A stretch of 64,000 nt of DNA. It comes from Bradyrhizobium sp. Lineage in GTDB: Bacteria; Pseudomonadota; Alphaproteobacteria; Rhizobiales; Xanthobacteraceae. The translations under genes and the position numbers were made by a program. The stretch spans positions 104,992 through 168,991 of the forward strand of contig NZ_JALHLP010000008.1 in NCBI RefSeq assembly GCF_022844465.1, in the 5' to 3' direction. The notes under the pieces were generated by a model, which had not been told where the DNA came from, did no database searches, and saw only the letters and a program-made list of their open reading frames with translations. Numbering within the stretch: position 1 is the first letter of the stretch; each line of letters opens with the position of its first letter. Below, piece after piece: positions 1 to 8,856 of the stretch.

Positions 1-2
1 CC

Positions 3-1091
3 GCCTTGCAGCGCCTCAAGGACGCCGGCTCCATCAGGCTCGGCTCGCTGCAGATGGTCGAGTTCGCCTATGGGCCGACCGGCCACAACGCGCATTACGG
101 CGCGGTGCGCAACCCCTGGAATGTCGATCACATCACCGGCGGCTCGTCGTCGGGTTCAGGTTCGGCGGTGGCGGCGCGCCTGACCTTTGCCGCGCTCGGC
201 TCCGATACCGGCGGCTCGATCCGGATGCCCGCGCATTTCTGCGGCGTCACCGGCTTCAAGACCACGGTTGGCCGCGTCAGCCGCGCCGGCGCGATGCCGC
301 TGTCGCAGTCGCTCGATACCGTGGGCCCGCTGGCGCAGACGGTCGAGGACTGCGCGCTGCTGCTGGGGTTGATGGCGGGGGCCGATCCCGAGGACCCCAC
401 CGCCTCGCTGCTGCCGGTGCCGGACTACATGGCCGCGGCCAAGGGCTCGCTCAGGGGTCTGAAGATCGGCGTGCCCGGCGCGTTCTATGTCGAGGATCTG
501 GATGGCGAAGTGGCGCGCGTGCTCGACGAGACCATTGCCACCCTCAAGAAGGAGGGCGCTGAAATCGTCAAGGTCAACCTGCCGGATCAACGCCAGCTTG
601 CCGCCGCCTGCCAGATCGTGCTCGCCGCGGAAGCCGCCGCCTTCCACAAGCGGTGGATGATCGAGCGGCCGCAGGATTACGGCCCGCAGGTCCTGATGCG
701 GCTGCAGAACGGCCTCGCGATTCCCGCCGTGACCTATCTCGAGGCGCTGCGCTGGCGCGGGGCGGCGCTGGCGGCGCACCTGGCGGCGGTGGCGGGCACC
801 GACGCCGTGATCGCGCCGGTGGCGCCGATGCCGGCGGCGACCATCGTCGAGAGCGATGTCGGCAACCGGCCGGACGCGGAGGCCGTGATCCAGCGGATCA
901 CGCGGTTCACCCGTCCGGTCAACTATCTCGGGCTGCCCTCGCTTTCGATACCCGCAGGCTTCACCGGGAGCGGCTTGCCGGTCGGCATGCAGTTGATCGG
1001 CCGCTCCTTTGACGAGGCCGGGCTGGTCCGGATCGGCGCGGCGTTCCAGCGCGCCACCGATTATCACCAACGGGCGCCGAAGCTGGCGTGA
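3..1091 (+). CDS. Amidase signature family protein, 5' end outside window
   Basis: This is the C-terminal 362 residues of an amidase-signature hydrolase, which hydrolyses amides to acids. The reading frame is open to the left edge, so the N-terminus with the catalytic Lys lies outside. Numbering from the TTG at 6, a Gly/Ser-rich stretch GGSSSGSGS (45-53) carries the cis-Ser, and GSDTGGSIR (65-73) contains the expected nucleophile Ser71. The C-terminal GLPSLSIPAGF/GLPVGMQLIG blocks are typical of the family. The stop overlaps the GTG start of a peptide-type ABC ATPase, so it is probably the end of a transporter operon in which the amidase processes the imported amide. The family is also close to GatA, but no gatB or gatC is visible, so tRNA amidotransferase is unlikely. 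The substrate is unknown. Confidence 0.9.
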   Translation, partial: ALQRLKDAGSIRLGSLQMVEFAYGPTGHNAHYGAVRNPWNVDHITGGSSSGSGSAVAARLTFAALGSDTGGSIRMPAHFCGVTGFKTTVGRVSRAGAMPLSQSLDTVGPLAQTVEDCALLLGLMAGADPEDPTASLLPVPDYMAAAKGSLRGLKIGVPGAFYVEDLDGEVARVLDETIATLKKEGAEIVKVNLPDQRQLAAACQIVLAAEAAAFHKRWMIERPQDYGPQVLMRLQNGLAIPAVTYLEALRWRGAALAAHLAAVAGTDAVIAPVAPMPAATIVESDVGNRPDAEAVIQRITRFTRPVNYLGLPSLSIPAGFTGSGLPVGMQLIGRSFDEAGLVRIGAAFQRATDYHQRAPKLA

Positions 1092-2086
1092 GCAATGGCG
1101 GCATGAGCAACCTCGTCGAAATCCGCGACCTCAGCATCCGCTTCACCGGCGAGCGCACGGTGCATGCCGTCAACGACATCTCGCTCACGCTTGGCGAAGG
1201 CGAGGTGCTCGGCCTGCTCGGCGAATCCGGTTCCGGCAAGAGCGTCACCCTGCGGGCGCTGATGCGGCTGTTGCCGAAGAAGCGGACGCAGATTTCCGGC
1301 AGCGTCAAGGTGCTGGGGCGCGACGTGCTGGCGATGAACGACGAGGAGCTTTCGGCGTTCCGCGGCCAGACCGTCTCCATGATTTTCCAGGAGCCGGCGC
1401 TGGCGCTCGATCCGGTCTACACGATCGGCCGCCAGATCGCGGAAAGCGTCATTCGCCATGAAGGCGTGAGCGAGAAGGCGGCGATGGCGCGCGCCCTGGA
1501 AATGCTGGAGGTGGTGCGAATTCCCTCCGCCAGGCGCCGGCTTGCCGCCTATCCGCACGAGATGAGCGGCGGCATGCGGCAGCGCGCGATGATCGCGCTG
1601 GCGCTTGCCTGCAAGCCGAAGATATTGCTGGCCGACGAGCCGACCACGGCGCTCGACGCCACCGTGCAGATCCAGATCCTGCTGCTGCTGCGCGAATTGC
1701 AGCGCGAGTTCGGCATGTCGGTGATCTTCGTGACCCACGATATCGGCGTCGCCATCGAAATCTGCGACCGCGTCGCCGTGATGTATGCCGGCCAGATCGT
1801 CGAGCAGGGCCGCTTGCGCGACATCGTCCGCACGCCGATCCACCCCTATGCGAAGGGATTGCTGGCCTCGACCGTCCACGGCGCCAAACGCGGCCAGCGG
1901 CTGGAGACCATTCCCGGCACGCCGCCCTCGCTGGACAAGGCGCCGGCGAGCTGCTCGTTCGCGCCGCGTTGCTCGTTCGCCCAGCCGCGCTGCACCGAGC
2001 GTTTGCCGCCCAATGTGCAGGTAACGCCGGACCGGATCGCCCGCTGCGTGCTGGCCGAGCCGGCCCGAATTCCCGCCGTAACCTAG
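1088..2086 (+). CDS. Peptide/nickel-type ABC transporter ATP-binding protein (DppD/OppD-like)
   Basis: Cytoplasmic ATPase of an oligopeptide/dipeptide-type importer, 332 aa. Walker A GESGSGKS is at 45-52, the Q-loop Gln near 101, the signature MSGGM at 159-163, Walker B ILLADEPT at 179-186 and the switch His in VTHD near 212. The Cys-rich C-terminus (FAPRCSFAQPRC, about 292-303) is the oligopeptide/dipeptide C-terminal extension found only in this subfamily. The GTG at 1088 overlaps the amidase stop (GTGA), which suggests translational coupling; an ATG five codons downstream at 1103 is an equally possible start. The partner ATPase (DppF type), permeases and binding protein are not in the window and presumably lie to the left. 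A strong hairpin follows the stop, so this is likely the last gene of the operon. Confidence 0.92.
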   Translation: MSNGGMSNLVEIRDLSIRFTGERTVHAVNDISLTLGEGEVLGLLGESGSGKSVTLRALMRLLPKKRTQISGSVKVLGRDVLAMNDEELSAFRGQTVSMIFQEPALALDPVYTIGRQIAESVIRHEGVSEKAAMARALEMLEVVRIPSARRRLAAYPHEMSGGMRQRAMIALALACKPKILLADEPTTALDATVQIQILLLLRELQREFGMSVIFVTHDIGVAIEICDRVAVMYAGQIVEQGRLRDIVRTPIHPYAKGLLASTVHGAKRGQRLETIPGTPPSLDKAPASCSFAPRCSFAQPRCTERLPPNVQVTPDRIARCVLAEPARIPAVT

Positions 2087-2100
2087 TCGCCGCACAGTCG

Positions 2101-2138
2101 CTGCGCTCCCTCTCCCGCTTGCGGGGGAGGGAGCGCAG
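2101..2138. terminator. Long hairpin between convergent genes, probable bidirectional terminator
   Basis: An 18-bp stem (2101-2118 against 2121-2138) with a 2-nt loop and one G:T-type mismatch lies between the stop of the ABC ATPase gene and the stop of the convergent small gene. The arms begin CTGCGCTCCC and end GGGAGCGCAG. No U-tract follows, so it may also be a short member of the CTCTCCC repeat family seen elsewhere in the window. Confidence 0.55.
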
Positions 2139-2145
2139 CTGTTCA

Positions 2146-2385
2146 CTATCCACCTAACCCCTGATCGGCCCAGCGCTCGATCTGCGACGGTCCCACGACC
2201 TGCTTGGGTTGATGGGGGTTGAGCGTGCCCGCGCTGGCGGTCCAGCCCTTGGAAAGAATTTGCAAGGCAAACAGCTTGGCATCTACCTCCGACCTGAAGG
2301 TACGGGTCGAGCGGGCCCTGGCGTCCGCTTCCTCGTCCGCCCGGTGCGGGCCAAAAGTCACATACCAGATATCGCCTTGTTTCAT
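2146..2385 (-). CDS. Small hypothetical protein
   Basis: Unrecognised soluble protein of 79 aa, starting MKQGDIWYVTFGPHR and ending in a helical segment with the motif QKQVVGPSQIE-like (read: QPKQVVGPSQIERW). I chose the ATG at 2385; a TTG five codons upstream is possible. It is charged, has no signal peptide or membrane segment, and its codon use matches its neighbours, so it looks like a real gene. It converges on the ABC ATPase gene and is divergent from the type I secretion operon, which gives no hint of function. Confidence 0.55.
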   Translation of the reverse strand: MKQGDIWYVTFGPHRADEEADARARSTRTFRSEVDAKLFALQILSKGWTASAGTLNPHQPKQVVGPSQIERWADQGLGG

Positions 2386-2716
2386 GTCAGCATAACGCAA
2401 ATAGCGGCAACAAGTTCCATTTTGACAGTCCGCAAGAGGCTTGGGCCGAGGGTTGGCCCGAACTTGCCGATTGAGTGTTTGCGCCCCACCAAGGCTCGGC
2501 GTCAGAGCCGAGTTGCTCTTCCCAGCGCGAATTCAACAACCGAATCGGCGTTAACGCGCGTTAACTGCAAATCGACGGCCGAAATGTCCGCTTCCGGTGT
2601 TGAGCCGCCGGCCGCGCCATGAACCGGATTCAGGTTAACGTGACATAAATGGACGATGTCCCAAAACATCGGTAAAACCACCGCGTCACCTGATCCTTTT
2701 GAAGAGACAAGCATTT
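2386..2716. promoter_or_regulatory. Divergent intergenic region with a perfect 16-bp palindrome
   Basis: 331 bp without a convincing gene between the small hypothetical gene and the type I secretion operon. It contains a perfect palindrome GTTAACGCGCGTTAAC at 2550-2565, 151 bp before the transporter start. Two TTAA half-sites are separated by 6 nt, close to but not matching the CtrA consensus TTAA-N7-TTAA. A second GTTAAC lies at 2634-2639. It probably holds promoters for both flanking genes; no other structure was seen. Confidence 0.4.
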
Positions 2717-4459
2717 ATGGCAGCCGCTCCCGGCGTCCGGCGATCCGAACTCGGTGAGGCGTTGCGCGCCTGCCGCCATGCCCTGATCGGGGTCGGCGTC
2801 ATGAGCTGCATGATCAACCTATTGTATCTCACCGGCTCGATTTTCATGCTCGAGGTCTACGACCGGGTGCTGCCGAGCCGCAGCGTGCCGACCCTGGTCG
2901 GCCTCGTGATCCTGGCCGCCGGGCTCTACATCGCCCAGGGCGGGCTCGACCTGATTCGGGGCCGCATTCTCGGCCGCATCGGAACCGCGCTGGACGAGGC
3001 CCTGCACGCCCGCGTGTTCGACACCGTGGTGCGCATGCCGCTGAAGGTGGGCGGACGCAACGAGGGCCTGCAGCCTCTGCGCGACCTCGACAATATCAGG
3101 TCGTTTCTCGGCAGCATGGGGCCGGGCGCGTTCTTCGATTTGCCCTGGCTGCCGTTTTACCTTGCGATCTGCTTTGCGTTCCACTGGCTGATCGGCGTCA
3201 CCGCGCTGGTCGGCGCCATCATCCTGGTGACGCTGACCCTCATCACCGAATTCATGTCGCGCGCGCCGGCCCGCGAGGCGATGTCGTTGTCCGCGCGGCG
3301 CAACGACCTTGCCGCCACCAGCCGCCGCAACGCCGAAGTACTGGTAGCGATGGGCATGTCGGGACGCCTCACCAAACGCTGGAGCGAGGCCAACGAGACC
3401 TATCTGGCCGGCAACCAGCGCGCCAGCGACGTCGCCGGCGGGTTAGGGGCCATCGCCAAGGTCCTGCGCATGATGCTGCAATCGGCCGTGCTTGCGGTCG
3501 GCGCCTATCTCGTGATCCACCAGGAAGCCTCCGCCGGCATCATCATCGCGGGCTCGATCCTCAGCGCGCGGGCGCTGGCCCCGGTCGATCTGGCGATCGC
3601 CCACTGGAAAGGCTTCGTCGCCGCGCGCCAGAGCTGGCATCGCCTCAACAAGCTATTGGAGCAGATGCCGCCGGCCAACGCGCAGACCCTGCTGCAGAGC
3701 CCGTCCAAACGGCTGTCGGTCGAGGCCGTCAGCATCGGACCGCCCGGCGAGCAGCGGGTGGTCGTGCAGGACGTGACCTTCGCCGTCGAGGCCGGCAGCG
3801 GCGTCGGCGTCATCGGTCCGAGCGGTTCGGGCAAGTCGTCGCTGGTGCGGGCGCTGGTCGGGGTCTGGACACCGTTGCGCGGCAAGGTACGGCTCGACGG
3901 CGCGGCGCTGGACCAGTGGTCCTCCGACGTGATCGGCCGTCACATCGGCTATCTGCCGCAGGACGTCGAACTGTTCGCCGGCACGGTCGCCCAGAACATC
4001 TCCCGCTTCGATCCCGAGGCGACGTCGGACGCGATCATCGCCGCCGCCAAGGAAGCCGGCGTGCATGATTTGATCATCAAGATGCGCGACGGCTACGACA
4101 CCCAGATCGGCGAGCAGGGCGGCGCGCTTTCGGCGGGACAGGCGCAGCGCGTGGCGCTGGCGCGGGCGCTCTACGGCAATCCGTTCCTGATCGTGCTCGA
4201 CGAGCCGAACTCCAACCTCGACAGCGAGGGGGACGAGGCGCTGACCCGCGCGGTGCGCGGCGCGCGTGAGCGCGGTGCGGTCGTGGTCGTGGTGGCGCAC
4301 CGACCGATCGGCATCGAGGCGGTCGATCAACTGCTGGTGCTGAAGGACGGCCGGATGCAGGCGTTCGGTCCGAAGGAAACCGTGCTCGGGCAGGTGCTGC
4401 AACGCGTCGCGCCGACGCCGATCAAGATCGTTTCCGACGCCAAGGGCGCCAAATCATGA
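2717..4459 (+). CDS. Type I secretion system ABC permease/ATPase (PrtD/HlyB-like)
   Basis: Inner-membrane ABC exporter half of a type I secretion system, 580 aa, which would energise one-step export of an unfolded protein through a HlyD/TolC conduit. The N-terminal transmembrane domain starts with a segment near 26-46 (SCMINLLYLTGSIFMLEVYDR), a hallmark of PrtD-type proteins. Walker A GPSGSGKS is at 367-374, signature LSAGQ at 471-475 and Walker B FLIVLDEP at 490-497. There is no N-terminal C39 peptidase domain, so the substrate would keep its C-terminal signal. The ATG at 2717 is preferred to a TTG 18 bp upstream. The stop overlaps the HlyD gene by 4 bp. No RTX-like substrate or outer-membrane TolC gene is nearby. 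Confidence 0.93.
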   Translation: MAAAPGVRRSELGEALRACRHALIGVGVMSCMINLLYLTGSIFMLEVYDRVLPSRSVPTLVGLVILAAGLYIAQGGLDLIRGRILGRIGTALDEALHARVFDTVVRMPLKVGGRNEGLQPLRDLDNIRSFLGSMGPGAFFDLPWLPFYLAICFAFHWLIGVTALVGAIILVTLTLITEFMSRAPAREAMSLSARRNDLAATSRRNAEVLVAMGMSGRLTKRWSEANETYLAGNQRASDVAGGLGAIAKVLRMMLQSAVLAVGAYLVIHQEASAGIIIAGSILSARALAPVDLAIAHWKGFVAARQSWHRLNKLLEQMPPANAQTLLQSPSKRLSVEAVSIGPPGEQRVVVQDVTFAVEAGSGVGVIGPSGSGKSSLVRALVGVWTPLRGKVRLDGAALDQWSSDVIGRHIGYLPQDVELFAGTVAQNISRFDPEATSDAIIAAAKEAGVHDLIIKMRDGYDTQIGEQGGALSAGQAQRVALARALYGNPFLIVLDEPNSNLDSEGDEALTRAVRGARERGAVVVVVAHRPIGIEAVDQLLVLKDGRMQAFGPKETVLGQVLQRVAPTPIKIVSDAKGAKS

Positions 4460-5766
4460 CCGCGGAACTGAAGGGCGCGCACCGTTCGATCCGCGCCCAT
4501 CTCATTTTGGGTCTCGCCTTGATGCTGGTTCTGGTCGGCGGCTTCGGCGGCTGGGCCTCGACGGTGCAGATTTCGGGCGCGCTGATCGCGCCGGGCTCGG
4601 TGGTCGTCGATTCCAACGTCAAGAAGGTGCAGCATCCGACCGGGGGGGTGGTCGGCGAGGTGCGGGTGCGGGACGGCGACGTCGTCAAGGCCGGCGACAT
4701 CGTGGTGCGTCTGGACGAGACCGTGGTCAAGGCGGGCCTCGCCATCGTCGTCAAGACCCTGAACGGATTGTGGGCGCGCGCGGCGCGGCTGGAGGCCGAG
4801 CAGCGCGGTCTCGACAAGATCAGGTTTCCGGCGATGCTGACCGATCGCGCCGACGATCCCGATGTCCGCGATATCATCGCCAGCGAAACCAAATTGTTCG
4901 AGGTCCGGGTGTTCGGTCGCGCCGGGCAGAAGTCGCAGTTGCGCGAGCGGGTGTTGCAGCTCAACGAGGAGATCGCCGGCCTGACCGCGCAGGAGCAGGC
5001 CAAGGAAAAGGAACTGGCGCTGGTGGAAAAGGAACTGGTCGGCGTTCGCCAGCTCTACGAACAGCGCCTGATCCAGATCTCGCGCCTGACCACGCTGGAG
5101 CGCGACCTGGCGCGGCTGGCGGGCGAACGCGCGCAGTACATTGCCGCGCGCGCGCAGGCCAGGGGCAAGATCACCGAGACCGAACTGCAGATCATCCAGG
5201 TCGACAAGGACGTGGTCAGCGAGGTCTCCAAGGATTTGCGCGAGACCAACGACAAGATCGGCGAGTTCGTCGAGCGCAAGGTCACCGCCGAGGATCAGCT
5301 TCGCCGCATCGACATCCGCGCGCCGCAGGACGGCGTCGTCCTGCAATCGACGGTTCATACCGTGGGCGGCGTGATCACCGCCGGCGACGCCATCATGATG
5401 GTGGTGCCGCGGGCCGACGACCTCTCGGTCGAGGCCAAGGTCAATCCGCAGGACATCGACAAGCTGCAGATCGGCCAGAAAACACTGCTGCGGCTGTCGG
5501 CCTTCAACCAGAACACCACGCCGGAATTGAACGGCGTCGTCACCCGCGTCTCCGCCGACGTCACCACCGACCAGCGCACCGGGCAGAGCTATTACACCAT
5601 CCGCGTCTCGATGCCGCCGAAGGAAGTCGCCCGCCTCGGCGAGAACGTCAAGATCATTCCGGGCATGCCGGTGGAAGCCTTCGTGCAGACCGGCGACCGC
5701 ACCATGCTGTCCTATCTGATGAAGCCGTTCAGCGACCAGCTGATGCGCTCGTTCCGGGAGCGGTGA
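4456..5766 (+). CDS. HlyD-family type I secretion periplasmic adaptor
   Basis: Membrane-fusion protein of 436 aa that links the inner-membrane ABC exporter to an outer-membrane channel. A single transmembrane segment at about 16-36 follows a short cytoplasmic N-terminus. A lipoyl-like half-motif (GEVRVRDGDVVKAGDIVVRLDE, split around the hairpin) lies at about 66-87, a long charged coiled-coil hairpin spans roughly 100-280, and the second lipoyl half and beta-barrel (RAPQDGVVLQS, about 289-299) follow. The C-terminal PGMPVEAFVQTG block is typical. The ATG overlaps the stop of the ABC gene (ATGA), so the two are co-translated. Length fits the family. Confidence 0.93.
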   Translation: MTAELKGAHRSIRAHLILGLALMLVLVGGFGGWASTVQISGALIAPGSVVVDSNVKKVQHPTGGVVGEVRVRDGDVVKAGDIVVRLDETVVKAGLAIVVKTLNGLWARAARLEAEQRGLDKIRFPAMLTDRADDPDVRDIIASETKLFEVRVFGRAGQKSQLRERVLQLNEEIAGLTAQEQAKEKELALVEKELVGVRQLYEQRLIQISRLTTLERDLARLAGERAQYIAARAQARGKITETELQIIQVDKDVVSEVSKDLRETNDKIGEFVERKVTAEDQLRRIDIRAPQDGVVLQSTVHTVGGVITAGDAIMMVVPRADDLSVEAKVNPQDIDKLQIGQKTLLRLSAFNQNTTPELNGVVTRVSADVTTDQRTGQSYYTIRVSMPPKEVARLGENVKIIPGMPVEAFVQTGDRTMLSYLMKPFSDQLMRSFRER

Positions 5767-6032
5767 GGCGCGGCGGAGTTATGGCGGCGCTCTGCGCAAA
5801 TCCCAGTTGCCATCAGCCGCGGCGGCGCGTCTGCGGCTGGAGCAGAGGCCGGGATCGGTTCTATCAATCGGGGATGATGCAAAAATACCGGTGATTTGCC
5901 CGACGTGTCAAAGTGTTTTCGAACCGGGAGCATCCACGTCAAACGCCCTGCGGGCTCCTTTGCATGGGGTTGTTTTCGATATTTTGGCGGGATCGCTCGT
6001 CCGTCCCATCGTGGCCCAACGTGACAGGCCGG
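5767..6032. other. Intergenic region, candidate dispersed element
   Basis: 266 bp between the HlyD gene and the convergent PncC-like gene. The middle part (about 5885-6020) contains GATTTGCCCGACGTGTCAA and, further on, CTTTGCATGGGGTTGTTTTC. From memory, similar strings recur after genes in Bradyrhizobium-type genomes, but there is only one copy in this window, so the repeat assignment rests on recollection and not on the sequence. I see no convincing gene here. Confidence 0.25.
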
Positions 6033-6515
6033 CTACTTCGACACGTTCTCCAGCAACAACCCCAGTGCGGTCCTCGCAAACGCATGCATGTTGGCGTGCC
6101 GGTCCGCGCTTCCCGTCTCCAGCGTGAACACCGCCTGCGCCGGTCCCGCCACCGCCATGCAGCTATGGCCGGCGGCGTCGCCGTAGCGGTTGCCGGTCGG
6201 TCCGGTGGCGCCGGTCTCCGACAGGCCCCAGTCGGTCGCGAAACGCTGGCGGATCTGGCCTGCCAGCAGCTTCGCATAGGGCTCGGATGCCGAGCGGATG
6301 CCCTTCATGGCCTCGTCCGGAATGTCCATCAGCAACCGACGCGCGTCGCGGGTGTAGACCACCGCGCCGCCGAGGAAATAGGCCGATGCGCCCGGCACCG
6401 ACAGCAGCGCCGCCGAGATCAGGCCGCCGGTCGAGGATTCCGCAACCGCAATGGTCTGCTTCCGCGCGACCAGTTGCGCGGCGATCTGTTCGGCAAGGGC
6501 AACGAGATCTTTCAT
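6033..6515 (-). CDS. pncC: CinA C-terminal-like nicotinamide-nucleotide amidase
   Basis: Stand-alone CinA C-terminal domain protein of 160 aa. Characterised members deamidate nicotinamide mononucleotide to nicotinate mononucleotide in the pyridine-nucleotide salvage cycle. The conserved AESSTGGLISAALLSVPGAS block is near 24-43, followed by FLGGAVVYT (about 46-54), and GATGPTGNRYG near 102-112. Classical members have TGIAGPGG at that last position, so this protein diverges in the active-site loop and its activity should be treated as probable only. The start at 6515 is set by an AGGAG Shine-Dalgarno sequence 6 nt upstream. It is monocistronic and convergent with the HlyD gene. Confidence 0.8.
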   Translation of the reverse strand: MKDLVALAEQIAAQLVARKQTIAVAESSTGGLISAALLSVPGASAYFLGGAVVYTRDARRLLMDIPDEAMKGIRSASEPYAKLLAGQIRQRFATDWGLSETGATGPTGNRYGDAAGHSCMAVAGPAQAVFTLETGSADRHANMHAFARTALGLLLENVSK

Positions 6516-6670
6516 GTCAACTCCTGAAAAGCGCGCCAAGTCCGGCACACCAGCGGCGCCAGTCATGCCTTCCTAGCACGGGAGGGTCACGCCTGCCGAG
6601 TTGCGGCGTGGGAGCTGCCCTGATTGAATGGGACTGGACAACGCGCCCTCGCCGGCGGAGAGGAAACACC

Positions 6671-7756
6671 ATGACGTCGCCGCTTCCCGGCGGCGTGGAT
6701 TGCGATCTGCATCCCGCCGTTCCGCATTTGACCAGCCTGTTGCCCTACATGAACGACTACTGGCGCGACCAGGTGACGACGCGCGGCATGACCGACCTGG
6801 TGTCGCAATCCTATCCGACCCAATCGCCGATCTCCTCGCGGCCGGACTGGCGGCCGGGGCACGGCAAGCCGGGCTCCCGGCTCGAAGACATGCAGAAGCA
6901 GGCGCTGGACCGGTTCGATGTTGCCTACGGCATCTGCAATCCGCTCTACGGTGTGCAGATGGTGTTCTCCGAGGACATGCAGGATGCGTTCTGCCGGGCG
7001 CTGAACGACTGGCTGGTCAAGGAGTGGCTCGACCGCGATCCGCGGCTGCGCGGCTCGATCGTGATCCCGACCCAGAGCATCGAGAAATCGGTCGCCGAGA
7101 TCGAGCGTTGCGCCAAAGACAAGCGCTTCGTCCAGGTGCTGATGCTGGTCATGGGCGACATGCCGCTCGGCAAGCGCGCCTACTGGCCGATCTACGCCGC
7201 CGCCGAACGGCTGGGCCTCGCGGTCGGCATTCACGCCGGCAGCGCCTATCACAATCCGCCGACCTCGGTCGGCTGGGGCTCCTATCATGTCGAGGACTAT
7301 GTGGCGCAGGCGGCCGCGTTCCAGACCCAGCTCACCAGCCTGATCGTGGAGGGCGTGTTCGCCCGTCATCCGAAGCTGAAGATGGTGATGCTGGAATCCG
7401 GCTTCACCTGGCTGCCGGCCTATCTGTGGCGGCTGCACAAGTTCTGGCGCGGGGTGCGGATGGAAACGCCCTGGGTCGACCGCGCGCCGCTCGAGATTGT
7501 GCGCAGCAACATCCGCTTTTCGCTGCAGCCGGTCGATGCGCCGCCCGATCCGGCGACGTTAAACCGTCTGTTTGACCATATGCAGTCGGATGAATTGCTT
7601 CTATTCTCGACCGACTATCCGCACTGGCAATTCGACGGCGACGAGGTGCTCCCGGAAGGGATTTCGCAAGATCTGGTCCGCAAGATCATGATCGACAATC
7701 CGCTCGCGACCTATCCCCGTCTGAAGCAGGTTGCCGTCAGGGAGACGACGCCATGA
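6671..7756 (+). CDS. Amidohydrolase (ACMSD-like TIM-barrel family), first of pair
   Basis: Metal-dependent hydrolase or decarboxylase of the amidohydrolase_2 superfamily, 361 aa, cytoplasmic. Putative metal ligands are Asp12-x-His14 in VDCDLHP (the first His of the usual HxH is Asp), His188 in GIHAGS and Asp315 in STDYPHW. An AGAGGAAA ribosome-binding site precedes the ATG. The stop overlaps the start of a paralogous amidohydrolase (ATGA), and a Rieske protein follows, so the three form one operon. The reaction is unknown; related proteins decarboxylate or hydrolyse ring-cleavage products and aromatic acids. The family assignment is firm and the substrate is open. Confidence 0.88.
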   Translation: MTSPLPGGVDCDLHPAVPHLTSLLPYMNDYWRDQVTTRGMTDLVSQSYPTQSPISSRPDWRPGHGKPGSRLEDMQKQALDRFDVAYGICNPLYGVQMVFSEDMQDAFCRALNDWLVKEWLDRDPRLRGSIVIPTQSIEKSVAEIERCAKDKRFVQVLMLVMGDMPLGKRAYWPIYAAAERLGLAVGIHAGSAYHNPPTSVGWGSYHVEDYVAQAAAFQTQLTSLIVEGVFARHPKLKMVMLESGFTWLPAYLWRLHKFWRGVRMETPWVDRAPLEIVRSNIRFSLQPVDAPPDPATLNRLFDHMQSDELLLFSTDYPHWQFDGDEVLPEGISQDLVRKIMIDNPLATYPRLKQVAVRETTP

Positions 7757-8856
7757 ATGTGCAGTTCCGCACCGATCCGTCCGCGTCCGTGAGCGTCAAG
7801 ACCGCGATCGCCGATTGCGATATCCACCCGGCGCGCGCCACCGCGACCGAGCTCTATCCGTTTCTCGCCAAACGCTGGCACGCGCATCTGGAGACCTACG
7901 GCAAGCAGGCCTATCAGGGCATGATGGAGGGCCCGCCCTATCCGAAGGCGCAGCCCAATGCCTCGCGCCGCGACGCCTGGCCGCCGGAGGGCGGGCCGCA
8001 GGGGTCCTCGCTGTCGTTCATGCAGAAGCAACTGCTCGACCCGAACAACGTCGCCCTTGGCGTGCTCAATCCACTGAACACCGGGCAGGGGCTGCGCAAC
8101 CATGATCTGAGCGCGGCGCTGGCGGCCGCGATCAACGACTGGCAGATCGAGAAATGGACCAGCAAGGATTCCCGCCTGAAAGGTTCGATCGTCGTCGCCA
8201 ACGAGGACGGCCCGGCCGCCGCCGCCGAAATCCGCAAGCGCGCCGGCGATCCGAATTTCGTTCAGGTGCTGCTCTTGAGCCGCAACGTCGAGCCGCTGGG
8301 CCAGCGCCGTTACTGGCCGATCTACGAGGCGGCCCAGGAGATCGGCCTGCCGGTCGGCGTCCACGCCTTCGGCTTCGGCGGCAATCCGATCACCGCCTCG
8401 GGCTGGCCGAGCTTCTACATCGAGGAAATGGTCGGCCATTCCCAGTGCCAGCAGAGCGCGCTGGCGAGCATCGTGCTCGAGGGCGTGTTCGAGCGCTATC
8501 CGAAGCTGAAGATGGTGATGATCGAGGCCGGCTTCGGCTGGGCGCCGTCGCTGGGCTGGCGGCTCGACCGAGGTTTCGAGCGGCTGCACAGCGAAGTGCC
8601 GCATCTGAAGCGCAGGCCCTCAGAGTATATCCGCGACCACGTCTGGTGGACCACGCAGCCGATGGAAGACCCGGAACGCCGCGATCACCTGTTCGAAGTG
8701 ATCGAGTGGATCGGCTGGGACAAGCTGCTGTTCGCGACCGACTACCCGCACTGGGACTATGACGACCCGTCGCGCGTGCTGCCGGCCGGCGTCAGCGACG
8801 CCAACCGCGAGGCGTTTTACCTCGGCAACGCCAAGAAGCTGTACGGTATTGCCTGA
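7753..8856 (+). CDS. Amidohydrolase (ACMSD-like), second of pair
   Basis: Paralogue of the preceding gene, 367 aa, with the same layout: ADCDIHP with Asp23-x-His25, GVHAFG with His204, MVMIEAGFGW (255-263) and FATDYPHWDYDD with Asp330. Shared phrases such as KLKMVM and TDYPHW show descent by duplication, but the two are clearly diverged. They may form a heteromer or act on successive substrates. The start overlaps the upstream stop by 4 bp, and its own stop overlaps the Rieske gene (TGATG). Codon use is uniform across the trio. No regulator or transporter is attached to the operon. Confidence 0.88.
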   Translation: MNVQFRTDPSASVSVKTAIADCDIHPARATATELYPFLAKRWHAHLETYGKQAYQGMMEGPPYPKAQPNASRRDAWPPEGGPQGSSLSFMQKQLLDPNNVALGVLNPLNTGQGLRNHDLSAALAAAINDWQIEKWTSKDSRLKGSIVVANEDGPAAAAEIRKRAGDPNFVQVLLLSRNVEPLGQRRYWPIYEAAQEIGLPVGVHAFGFGGNPITASGWPSFYIEEMVGHSQCQQSALASIVLEGVFERYPKLKMVMIEAGFGWAPSLGWRLDRGFERLHSEVPHLKRRPSEYIRDHVWWTTQPMEDPERRDHLFEVIEWIGWDKLLFATDYPHWDYDDPSRVLPAGVSDANREAFYLGNAKKLYGIA

